Of a stretch of DNA of 7,764 nt, positions 1 to 5,707 are shown in pieces. The stretch spans positions 1-7,764 of the forward strand of contig CAKSDT010000079.1 of NCBI GenBank assembly GCA_934446135.1, read 5' to 3'. The notes under the pieces are model-generated. The model ran no database searches, was not told the origin of the DNA, and saw only the letters and a list, made by a program, of their open reading frames with translations. The first letter of the stretch is position 1. Every line of letters starts with the position of its first letter. Source of the DNA: an uncultured Clostridia bacterium. GTDB taxonomy: Bacteria; Bacillota; Clostridia; RGIG6154. The translations under genes were made by a program, and so were the position numbers.

Positions 1-47
1 ATGGGAGGGTGTATATCACCTTTCTCCAAAAGGATAATTTATTATGA
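1..47 (+). CDS. rsmD: Probable 3' end of 16S rRNA methyltransferase gene rsmD (partial)
   Basis: The third frame is open from the window edge to a TGA at 45-47 and reads [14 protein letters not shown]. That TGA overlaps the coaD start codon in an ATGA arrangement (44-47), which suggests translational coupling. The residues resemble the C-terminal beta strand of RsmD, which commonly ends in a YG-x-T/V-x-(I/L)-T-F-type stretch, and rsmD directly precedes coaD in many Firmicutes. Only 14 residues are visible, so the identity rests mainly on gene order. The second frame also ends nearby (TAA 35-37) and cannot be excluded. Confidence 0.4.
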   Translation, partial: GRVYITFLQKDNLL

Positions 48-526
48 GAATTGCAATATATCCCGGCAGTTTTGACCCTGTCACTAACGGACATCTTGAT
101 ATAATTAGAAGGTCGGCAAAAATTTTTGGCAAAGTTATTGTTACTGTTTCGATTAACAGTAACAAAAAGCCTTTGTTTTCAATAGAAGAAAGAATAGAAC
201 TTTTAAAAAGTGTGACTAAGGACCTTTCCAATGTTGAATTCGATACATTTACCGGACTTTTGGTTGATTATGCAAAAAGCAGAGGTGCGTGCGTGATTGT
301 CAAAGGATTGCGGGCAATTTCTGATTTTGAGTATGAATTTCAAATGGCACTCATAAACAAGAAACTTATTGGTGATGTTGAAACTATGTTTATGATGACT
401 TCACAAGAGTATTCTTATCTTAGTTCAAGTATTGTAAAAGAAGTGGGGCATTTGGGCGGAGATCTTTCCGGACTTGTTCCTGAAGTAATAATGGATAAAA
501 TCACAAATAAACTTAAAGAATTGTAG
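44..526 (+). CDS. coaD: Phosphopantetheine adenylyltransferase (CoaD)
   Basis: This enzyme transfers an adenylyl group from ATP to 4'-phosphopantetheine, giving dephospho-CoA and pyrophosphate. It is the penultimate step of coenzyme A synthesis and is cytoplasmic. The 160-residue product has the usual family length and is a single nucleotidyltransferase domain. The N-terminal [12 protein letters not shown] (residues 6-17) carries the T/HxGH ATP-binding signature as TNGH (14-17). [12 protein letters not shown] (88-99) holds the conserved Arg of the substrate site, and SSSIVKE (127-133) is the C-terminal ISSxxVKE nucleotide-binding motif. The start at 44 is supported by AAAGGA at about 29-34 and by the 4-base overlap with the preceding frame. 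The stop TAG (524-526) lies within the Shine-Dalgarno of the next gene, so the two are probably co-translated. Nothing looks abnormal. Confidence 0.97.
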   Translation: MRIAIYPGSFDPVTNGHLDIIRRSAKIFGKVIVTVSINSNKKPLFSIEERIELLKSVTKDLSNVEFDTFTGLLVDYAKSRGACVIVKGLRAISDFEYEFQMALINKKLIGDVETMFMMTSQEYSYLSSSIVKEVGHLGGDLSGLVPEVIMDKITNKLKEL

Positions 527-539
527 GAGGATTTTTATT

Positions 540-974
540 ATGGATATTATGAACCTGATTGATGTATTGGAAGAGGCTATCGAAAGTTCGTGGACTATTC
601 CTTTTACATCAAAGTCTTTTGTTGATAAGGACGAACTTCTTGAAGCGATTCAGGATATCAGACTTAAATACCCGGAAGAATTAAAACAGGCTAAGTACAT
701 CACAGAGGAAAGACAGAGAATTTTGATAGATGCTCAAAAAGAGGCTGATAATGTTGTTAAAGCCGCTAATGACAAAGCATTGACACTTGTCGCTGAAAAT
801 GAAATTACAAGACAGGCTAATGCTGAAGCAGCAAAAATTATGGAGCAGGCTCAAAATGAGGCAAGAAATATGCGTATGGCTACAAAAGAGTATGTTGCAA
901 AATCACTTAATGACCTTGACACAACTCTTACTTCAATGCTTCAGAAAGTTAAGGACGATAAGAGATCTCTTTAA
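540..974 (+). CDS. Coiled-coil protein of the H+-ATPase subunit-like family
   Basis: This is a 144-residue soluble protein with no signal peptide or membrane segment. Residues 1-35 are a short head (MDIMNLIDVLEEAIESS, then a Pro/Phe turn). Residues 35-120 form a long charged amphipathic helix rich in Ala, Glu, Lys and Gln (for example EERQRILIDAQKEADNVVKA), typical of a coiled coil. The pattern matches a small clostridial family found next to coaD and usually annotated as ATPase or V-type ATPase subunit H-like. That name reflects coiled-coil similarity to ATP synthase stalk subunits. There is no ATPase fold here, and a role as a scaffold or cell-division/DivIVA-like factor is equally possible. 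A strong Shine-Dalgarno (TAGGAGG, 524-530) sits 9 bases before the ATG and overlaps the coaD stop, so it is in one operon with coaD. An in-frame ATG at 549 is a less likely start. Confidence 0.8.
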   Translation: MDIMNLIDVLEEAIESSWTIPFTSKSFVDKDELLEAIQDIRLKYPEELKQAKYITEERQRILIDAQKEADNVVKAANDKALTLVAENEITRQANAEAAKIMEQAQNEARNMRMATKEYVAKSLNDLDTTLTSMLQKVKDDKRSL

Positions 975-986
975 TAAAAGAGGGTT

Positions 987-1024
987 ATTTGACTTGCTGC
1001 ATTTTTTCGTGCAGCAAGTTAAAT
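987..1024 (+). terminator. Hairpin closing the coaD operon
   Basis: ACTTGCTGCA (992-1001) is an exact inverted repeat of TGCAGCAAGT (1010-1019) around an 8-base loop. The stem extends outward by one G-T pair and four more pairs (987-990 with 1021-1024). It lies 12 bases past the stop of the coiled-coil gene. The U-rich tail is short (AAATTTATAT), so termination may be incomplete. Confidence 0.65.
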
Positions 1025-1029
1025 TTATA

Positions 1030-1058
1030 TTGACAAACTGTTAGTTTTATGTTAAAAT
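1030..1058 (+). promoter_or_regulatory. Promoter of tRNA-Asp (sigma-A type)
   Basis: A perfect -35 box TTGACA (1030-1035) and a -10 box TAAAAT (1053-1058) are separated by exactly 17 bases. The expected transcription start, about 1065, is some 14 bases before the mature tRNA 5' end. The tRNA therefore has its own strong promoter and does not depend on read-through from coaD. Confidence 0.85.
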
Positions 1059-1078
1059 ACATTTTGTCAGTTGAATTT

Positions 1079-1155
1079 GGCTCGGTAGTTCAGTTGGTTA
1101 GAACGCCTGCCTGTCACGCAGGAGGTCGAGAGTTCGAGTCTCTTCCGAGTCGCCA
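1079..1155 (+). tRNA. tRNA-Asp, anticodon GTC
   Basis: The 77-base cloverleaf is complete. The acceptor stem GGCTCGG (1079-1085) pairs with CCGAGTC (1145-1151) through one G-T pair. The D stem is GTTC/GAAC. The anticodon stem CCTGC/GCAGG encloses loop CTGTCAC with anticodon GTC at 1113-1115. The T stem GAGAG/CTCTT encloses TTCGAGT. The discriminator base is G, as expected for tRNA-Asp, and CCA is encoded (1153-1155). It reads GAC and GAU codons. tRNA 3' ends are common integration sites, but I see no second copy of this 3' end in the window. Confidence 0.98.
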
Positions 1156-1160
1156 GAATT

Positions 1161-1211
1161 TGCGGTCAAAATAGATGCAATCTGTTTTGACCGCATTCTT
1201 ATGCGGTTTTT
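1161..1211 (+). terminator. Two overlapping hairpins behind tRNA-Asp, the second a Rho-independent terminator
   Basis: Hairpin A pairs TGCGGTCAAAA (1161-1171) with TTTTGACCGCA (1185-1195), and four inner pairs extend it to 15 base pairs around a 5-base loop. Hairpin B pairs ACCGCAT (1190-1196) with ATGCGGT (1201-1207) around TCTT and is followed by a T run (1207-1211), the classical terminator form. The segment 1190-1195 belongs to both, so A and B cannot form together. The likely role is 3' processing and termination of the tRNA transcript. Confidence 0.7.
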
Positions 1212-1329
1212 GAGCATTTTTGAAAAATTCGATTTGACTAAAAAACAGTAGATGCACCCACCGGTTTTACCGGACTTGAACCGGGGACAGGGGTAAAATC
1301 AGCGGTTTTTGCTATTGAAAATCCGATAA
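1203..1329. repeat. Imperfect direct repeat flanking a GC-rich patch
   Basis: The ten bases GCGGTTTTTG occur at 1203-1212 and again at 1302-1311. In both places related sequence follows: TTGAAAAATTCGAT at about 1219-1233 and ATTGAAAATCCGAT at about 1314-1327. Between the copies lies a short patch with several CCGG tetramers, including CCGGT-TTT-ACCGG (1261-1273). By hand count, 1261-1320 is about 48% G+C and 1321-1380 only about 23%. From 1212 to about 1370 I find no intact gene. It may be an insertion or duplication scar. Confidence 0.45.
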
Positions 1330-1369
1330 GATAAAAATTGAAAAAAATACAAATTCAAATCGTGTACAT

Positions 1370-1621
1370 TACTCTAATTCGTTTCAAGGGTATTTTGAGA
1401 TTACTTCCTTGACCGGAACAATAAATACAATGAATGGCGAATTTTATACTCATATTCATATGAGTGCTGGAAATGAAAAAGGCGAGGTATTCGGCGGTCA
1501 TTTGAACAGAGTTGTCGTAAGTGCAACCTGTGAAATGGTAATCACCATAATAGACGGATCTGTTGACAGATATTTTGATGAGGAAATAGGACTGAATTTA
1601 TTTAAGTTTAATGAAAAATAG
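1370..1621 (+). pseudogene. C-terminal remnant of a PPC/DUF296-domain protein
   Basis: About 80 residues match the C-terminal half of the PPC (plants and prokaryotes conserved, DUF296) domain. Visible hallmarks are FEITSLTGTI, the paired histidines in YTHIHMS, GEVFGGHL, the strand SATCEMVITI, and the closing RYFDEEIGLNLFKF. Intact family members have roughly 130-150 residues, so the first 60 or so are missing. The frame stays open upstream to a TGA at 1316-1318, but that part (KSDKIKIEKNT and onward) does not look like the family. No ATG with a ribosome binding site is present; the first usable start, a TTG at 1409, lies inside a conserved strand. Intact members have been linked to DNA binding, but this fragment would not fold as a complete domain. 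It is best read as the tail of a deleted gene. Confidence 0.7.
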
Positions 1622-1676
1622 AGAGAATGTGTAAATTCAAGGCCGAGCATTAGGAAAAGGAGATGTAGAGGCGGTA

Positions 1677-2030
1677 GTGGATCAAACGGTGATAATAGCA
1701 ATTAATTCGGGTGTTGGCTTGCGGATGATAGGAAACACAGGGCAGTATGTCAAAGAATTCACCGATGCAATGAAGTTTGCAGATGAAATTGAGGCATACG
1801 AATACATAGAAAGACACGGACTTGAAAAACTGTCATCTGTAGATGGAGAGGATATAACATATATCAATTGGTTGTCAGGAGAACCAACATATTATGATGA
1901 AGATGGTGTTGATGAAAATTATTGGATGGTATTTAAGGTTAATGGTGTATGGTACTTCAATGATGCGACAAATGATGTTTCAATGCACTATTCTGGCAAA
2001 ATGGGATACATAGTAGAGGTGGAGGAATAA
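1677..2030 (+). CDS. Small acidic protein of unknown function
   Basis: I do not recognise this 117-residue protein. It has no membrane segment, no signal peptide and no cysteine. The first half (VIIAINSGVGLRMIG, then FTDAMKFADEIEAYEYIERHG) resembles small mobile-element proteins in which a strand-turn-strand is followed by an EA-x-x-YIE helix. The second half is acidic and contains WMVFKVNGVWYFNDATND. This recalls the W-Y-x-x-D-A-T end of transglutaminase-like folds, but the usual catalytic Cys is absent and the HAWN position reads NYWM. The start is uncertain. GTG at 1677 has a modest AGAGG (1667-1671); GTG 1689 and ATG 1725 are alternatives, and the frame is open back to 1635, so the 5' end may have been cut. 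Its stop lies 2 bases before the NagZ-like gene, whose ribosome binding site lies within its last codons, so the two are probably coupled. Confidence 0.65.
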   Translation: MDQTVIIAINSGVGLRMIGNTGQYVKEFTDAMKFADEIEAYEYIERHGLEKLSSVDGEDITYINWLSGEPTYYDEDGVDENYWMVFKVNGVWYFNDATNDVSMHYSGKMGYIVEVEE

Positions 2031-2032
2031 AA

Positions 2033-3268
2033 ATGACTAACAGAAGAAAACGGAAATCTAATACTAAAGCAAAGATTGTTATTGCTAGTGTACTAGTATT
2101 AATAGAATTTGCTATATTTATGTCAGGCTACTTTGTTGGTGTATGTACAACAAAGAAAAATACGGTTAATAGTAATGTGATAACTCAAAGCAATGTGCAG
2201 GAATCTGGTGAGTCAGAAGAAGAAAAGCTTGTTGGTGAAATAATGAAAGATATGTCCATCAGTGATATGATTTATCAGATGATGTTTGTGACTCCAGAAG
2301 AAATAACGAATGTAGGTACCGTTGTTAGAGCAGGAGGAGCTACCAAAAAAGCGTTAGAAAGTTATCCGATTGGTGGTATTGTTTACTTTGCCCAAAATTT
2401 TGAGGATAGAGAGCAAACTATAGAGATGATATCAAAAACTCAAGAGTATTCAAAGATACCATTGTTTATAAGTGTAGATGAAGAAGGAGGACGAGTTACA
2501 AGATTAGGAAGTAATTCTGCAATGGGAACGACTAAACAGCCACCTATGAAAGAAATAGGAGACACAAAAGATCCTAAAAAGGCTTATGAAGTTGGAAAAA
2601 CTTTGGGTATAGAATTAAACGAGCTGGGATTTAATGTGAATTTTGCTCCAGATGCAGATGTTATTATCAATGAAAGTAATAAAGAAATTGGCGATAGATC
2701 ATTTGGAAATGAACCAGAAATTGTTGCTCCTATGGTAGCAAACACAGTAAAAGGGCTTCAAGATAATGGTGTATCCGCCACATTAAAGCACTTTCCTGGT
2801 CATGGTAGCACATATATAGACTCGCATACAGGGTATTCTGAAAGTAAAAGAACACTTGAAGAATTAAGACAGTCTGAATTTTTGCCCTTTAAATCAGGAA
2901 TTGAAGCGGGAGCAGATTTTATTATGATTTCACATATGACATTAACTAATGCGACAGAAGAAAAAGTTCCATCTTCTATATCAAAAGAAGTTATAACGGA
3001 TATGCTGATCAATGAGCTTGGCTATAATGGAATTATAATTACAGATTCATTTAGTATGGGTGCTATTACGAAAGAATATACAGCAGAAGATGCTGCAGTT
3101 AAAGCGGTTAATGCAGGAGCTGATATGATATTGATGCCATCAGATTTAACCGGTACGCATAATGCTATTTTAAAAGCGGTTGAATCTGGTAAGATTTCAA
3201 AAGAGAGAATAGAGCAGAGTGTAAGAAAGATTATTCTTCTAAAAGTAAAAAAGAAAATGATTAAATGA
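2033..3268 (+). CDS. Membrane-anchored NagZ-like beta-N-acetylhexosaminidase (glycoside hydrolase family 3)
   Basis: It probably removes terminal N-acetylglucosamine from muropeptides or other glycans. The 411-residue product has a basic N-terminus (NRRKRKSNTKAK), one hydrophobic segment (about 15-37) and an acidic linker (about 40-65), giving an N-in, catalytic-domain-out anchor. A Cys at 38 follows Val, so it is not a normal lipobox. A single family 3 N-terminal barrel follows (about 70-405). VDEEGGRV (148-155) and DRSFGNEP (221-228) are typical. KHFPGHG (252-258) with DSH (263-265) gives the NagZ Asp-His dyad, D263/H265, which replaces the usual acid/base Glu. The nucleophile is D338 in ITDSFSMGA. 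The second C-terminal domain of larger family members is absent, as in short NagZ proteins. GGAGG (2021-2025) lies 7 bases before the ATG. It is cotranscribed with the small gene upstream and probably with the broken gene 16 bases downstream. Confidence 0.92.
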   Translation: MTNRRKRKSNTKAKIVIASVLVLIEFAIFMSGYFVGVCTTKKNTVNSNVITQSNVQESGESEEEKLVGEIMKDMSISDMIYQMMFVTPEEITNVGTVVRAGGATKKALESYPIGGIVYFAQNFEDREQTIEMISKTQEYSKIPLFISVDEEGGRVTRLGSNSAMGTTKQPPMKEIGDTKDPKKAYEVGKTLGIELNELGFNVNFAPDADVIINESNKEIGDRSFGNEPEIVAPMVANTVKGLQDNGVSATLKHFPGHGSTYIDSHTGYSESKRTLEELRQSEFLPFKSGIEAGADFIMISHMTLTNATEEKVPSSISKEVITDMLINELGYNGIIITDSFSMGAITKEYTAEDAAVKAVNAGADMILMPSDLTGTHNAILKAVESGKISKERIEQSVRKIILLKVKKKMIK

Positions 3269-3284
3269 ACCGAGGTGATAGGAT

Positions 3285-3990
3285 ATGACAAATAACCAAT
3301 ATATATGGTTGCAGGGCAATCTTGAAAAATATCAATATAATACTGACAAAGCAAAAAAACTGTATGAAGAATATAAAGGTATAACTTTTGCAGATGATGT
3401 GCAACCAAGTGATGATGTCATGGCAAAATTGGTTGATTGTTATGATCGATTTGTTAGTATGTTTAATAATAATCCTTTTGTATATAAGAATGGATTGAAG
3501 GAATTCGATATTGAAACATCAGAGTTCGACTATTACTTTGTAAAGAATAATGATAGTTTTGTTCCAATTGGCTATTACAAAGAAAAGCATCCTGTAGAAA
3601 GTGTGTTGCTCTTAAGCGAAAAAATAGAAAAGCAGAAAAATACAACAATTGATATTAAAACTCGTTTGGTTGAATTATTTGAAAAGGAATCACAAGTAAT
3701 CGCTAAAGAATATGAAAAATTTAAAAATGCAAAAAAGGCAAATTACTTTAGAGCTTCCATTTCTGCGCTTGCTACTATATTTTAGCATATGTAACGAATG
3801 ATGAGTTATATGTTAAGGAGTGCTATATTTCCGAGTCAGTAACACCTTATTATGCAGAAATGTATCTTGCGATAACACAACTTTTTGATCTGTATCCTAA
3901 GAAAAAATAAATGTAACACTGCCGCAAAATTATGACTATATAAGAAAGGTTATTGAAATAATTGTTTTAGGATATAGAGATGAGTGTTAG
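3285..3990 (+). pseudogene. Unknown AT-rich gene broken by two one-base frameshifts
   Basis: Frame 1 starts at ATG 3285 with a good Shine-Dalgarno (GAGGTGAT, 3272-3279) and runs 166 residues to a TAG at 3783-3785. The -1 frame continues at once from TTA 3782 (LAYVTNDELYVKECYISESV and on) to TAA 3908-3910. The next -1 frame continues from about 3907 (NVTLPQNYDYIRKVIEIIVL and on) to TAG 3988-3990. Adding one T to the TTTT run at 3780-3783 and one A to the AAAAAA run at 3902-3907 restores a single frame of about 235 residues. The product is charged, helical and soluble, with no signal peptide; I recognise no family. Hand-counted lines are about 27-30% G+C, lower than pyk. It follows the NagZ-like gene by 16 bases in an apparent operon. 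True decay and homopolymer sequencing error are both possible. Confidence 0.7.
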
Positions 3991-4038
3991 CATAGAATAA
4001 ATAAAAAAGTGCCTGCATCTATAATGAACGCGAAAGCC

Positions 4039-4065
4039 AAAACAGTCCTTTATAGGACTGTTTTT
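4039..4065 (+). terminator. Terminator after the NagZ-like cluster, possibly bidirectional
   Basis: AAAACAGTCC (4039-4048) and GGACTGTTTT (4055-4064) form a perfect 10-base-pair stem with a TTTATA loop, followed by a T. Read on + it ends in five T. Read on - the stem also ends in TTTT, so it could back up the pyk terminator. The stretch 3991-4038 before it shows no gene. Confidence 0.8.
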
Positions 4066-4073
4066 CTGTATGC

Positions 4074-4105
4074 AAAATTCCACCCATAAAGAGGAGTGGA
4101 ATTTT
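4074..4105 (-). terminator. Terminator of pyk
   Basis: AAAATTCCAC (4074-4083) pairs exactly with GTGGAATTTT (4096-4105), and two inner pairs give a 12-base-pair stem with an 8-base loop. On the minus strand it lies 26 bases past the pyk stop, and its 3' arm ends in a run of U. Confidence 0.75.
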
Positions 4106-4131
4106 AGATATTGCTTATACGATTTCCATGT

Positions 4132-5544
4132 TTAAACAGTTTCGATTTTAATAAGATTTGTATTTCCCGATTTGCCGTTTGTAATTCCGCCGGTCATAAC
4201 AACGATATCGTTATTTTGTAGATTAAGTTCATTTTTTGCTGCTGACAGAGCATGGTAAAACAGTACATCCGTTGAATTAAACTGTTCGCTTAGGATCGGA
4301 CGAACACCCCACGAGAGTGCAAGTTTATACCAGACTTTTTTGTTGGTCGCCATACCTATAATATCTGTCGGGGCACGGAATCTTGAAACCATCCTGACTG
4401 TCATACCTGACATTGATGTAACAACTATTGCTTTTGCCTTAATATCTATTGCCATGGTGCATGTTGCGTGTGAAATTGCATCAACATTGTTTTTTATTTT
4501 AAACTCTGTGTTTCTGAATCTTTTGATATAATTTATGTGTTTTTCTGTTTCTTCAACTATTTGAGCCATTGTTTTTACAGTTTCAACAGGATATTTTCCT
4601 GCGGCAGATTCACCCGAGAGCATAACTGCACTTGTACCGTCATAGACCGCATTTGCTACATCTGAAATTTCTGCCCTGGTAGGCCGCGGATTATAAATCA
4701 TCGATTCAAGCATTTCTGTTGCTGTTATAACTCTTTTTCCCAAAAGGCGGCATTTCGTTATGATATACTTTTGAACTGCAGGAAGTTCAGTAAACGGTAT
4801 TTCAACGCCTAAATCGCCTCTACCGATCATAATGCCTTCACATTCCTGACAGATTTCTTCAATATTGTCAATTCCCGCTCTGTTCTCAATTTTTGCTATA
4901 ACAGAGATATTATCCCCGCCGTTTTCTCTGAGAAAAGTATTTAAATCAACCAAATCCTGTTTTTGGGATACAAATGAAGCGGCAATAAAGTCAACATCAT
5001 TTTCAATTCCGAACAATATATCTTTTTTATCCTGTTCGCTAAGATACACATTTTTGAGTACTTTATTCGGAAAACTCATACTTTTTCTATCTGAGAGTAC
5101 GCCCCCGACTAATGTATTACAAAATACATCGGTATCATTTTTGTCCGTAACCTCAAAAATAACAAGACCGTTATTAACAAGAATACGGTCGCCGATTTCT
5201 ATGTCATTTGCCAGACCGTCGTAATTAACTGAAACAATAGTTTCGTCTCCCAAAACATCCCTTGTAGTAAAAGTAAATCTATCCCCGTCGTTTAGTTCAA
5301 TTTTGGAATTCTTAAATGTCTTAATTCTGTATTCCGGACCTTTAGTGTCCAGCATTATTGCTATAGGAAAGTTAAGTTCTTCACGAACTTTTTTGACCAT
5401 ATCTATTTTTGCTTTTTGTTCTTCATGATCCCCGTGCGAAAAGTTTAACCTTGCAACATTAACCCCGCTTAGACACATTTCTTTAAATATTTTTTCATCA
5501 CTGCAGGCAGGTCCTATTGTACTTATTATTTTAGTTTTTCTCAT
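4132..5544 (-). CDS. pyk: Pyruvate kinase
   Basis: It makes pyruvate and ATP from phosphoenolpyruvate and ADP, the last step of glycolysis, in the cytoplasm. The 470 residues match the standard bacterial form, without the extra C-terminal PEP-utiliser domain seen in Bacillus enzymes. Visible motifs are RLNFSHG (32-38), MLDTKGPE (64-71), IAKIEN (216-221) with catalytic Lys218 and metal-binding Glu220, IGRGDLGVEIP (240-250) with Asp244, ATEMLESM (275-282) and NPRPTRAE (285-292). The C-terminal allosteric domain (about 350-470) ends in TGGITNGKSGNTN. Mild departures are NNGL at 124-127 where DDGL is usual, ATEML for ATQML, and GNTN for GTTN; none removes a core catalytic residue. AGGAGAG (5557-5551) lies 6 bases before the ATG. 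It is transcribed alone from a consensus promoter and diverges from the ZIP gene. Confidence 0.97.
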   Translation of the reverse strand: MRKTKIISTIGPACSDEKIFKEMCLSGVNVARLNFSHGDHEEQKAKIDMVKKVREELNFPIAIMLDTKGPEYRIKTFKNSKIELNDGDRFTFTTRDVLGDETIVSVNYDGLANDIEIGDRILVNNGLVIFEVTDKNDTDVFCNTLVGGVLSDRKSMSFPNKVLKNVYLSEQDKKDILFGIENDVDFIAASFVSQKQDLVDLNTFLRENGGDNISVIAKIENRAGIDNIEEICQECEGIMIGRGDLGVEIPFTELPAVQKYIITKCRLLGKRVITATEMLESMIYNPRPTRAEISDVANAVYDGTSAVMLSGESAAGKYPVETVKTMAQIVEETEKHINYIKRFRNTEFKIKNNVDAISHATCTMAIDIKAKAIVVTSMSGMTVRMVSRFRAPTDIIGMATNKKVWYKLALSWGVRPILSEQFNSTDVLFYHALSAAKNELNLQNNDIVVMTGGITNGKSGNTNLIKIETV

Positions 5545-5565
5545 TAAAATCTCTCCTCATGGATA

Positions 5566-5594
5566 ATTATAAACTAATGATTTTTAATTGTCAA
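5566..5594 (-). promoter_or_regulatory. Promoter of pyk (consensus sigma-A)
   Basis: On the minus strand a perfect TTGACA (5594-5589) is followed after exactly 17 bases by a perfect TATAAT (5571-5566). Transcription would start near 5559, leaving a leader of only about 15 bases that holds little more than the ribosome binding site. Two perfect boxes at ideal spacing imply very high basal expression unless repressed. Confidence 0.9.
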
Positions 5595-5598
5595 TTAA
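5584..5598. promoter_or_regulatory. Palindrome over the pyk -35 box, possible operator
   Basis: TTAATTG-T-CAATTAA is a perfect 7-1-7 inverted repeat that completely covers the pyk -35 hexamer (5589-5594). A dimeric repressor bound here would block the promoter. AT-rich palindromes do arise by chance in AT-rich intergenic DNA, and I do not recognise the site as that of a known regulator. Confidence 0.35.
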
Positions 5599-5707
5599 TA
5601 CAGCAACATTTTGTAAATCTTAGCGAAATTATAACATCTTTTTATTTGTATTATTATAAATAATCACTATCCTGTAACTTTTTCATAGATTGATATTAGG
5701 TGATTTT

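Noticed and set aside
787..1044. 85-codon + frame overlapping the coiled-coil gene
   Set aside because: It lies in another frame of a clear gene, runs through the terminator hairpin, has no ribosome binding site and reads as low-quality protein.
2033..2160. Lipoprotein signal on the NagZ-like protein
   Set aside because: The only nearby Cys (residue 38) is preceded by Val rather than Gly, Ala or Ser, so the lipobox is poor. A plain membrane anchor fits better.
3022..3408. 128-codon minus frame across the NagZ-like gene and the next gene
   Set aside because: It is antisense to a gene with all its catalytic motifs and has no family-like features; its hydrophobic look follows from antisense reading of charged codons.
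1172..4021. TAGATGCA at 1172-1179 and 1249-1256, and inverted at 4014-4021, as possible element ends
   Set aside because: Only eight bases match, the flanks do not extend the match in a consistent way, and the first copy is part of the tRNA 3' hairpin. Chance is the simplest explanation.
1156..4030. Integrative element inserted at the tRNA-Asp 3' end
   Set aside because: There is no integrase, no excisionase and no second copy of the tRNA 3' end downstream. Gene gain and loss is evident, but a tRNA-targeted element is not supported.
4865..5224. 119-codon + frame inside pyk
   Set aside because: Antisense shadow of pyruvate kinase, Ser/Leu/Phe-rich, with no ribosome binding site.
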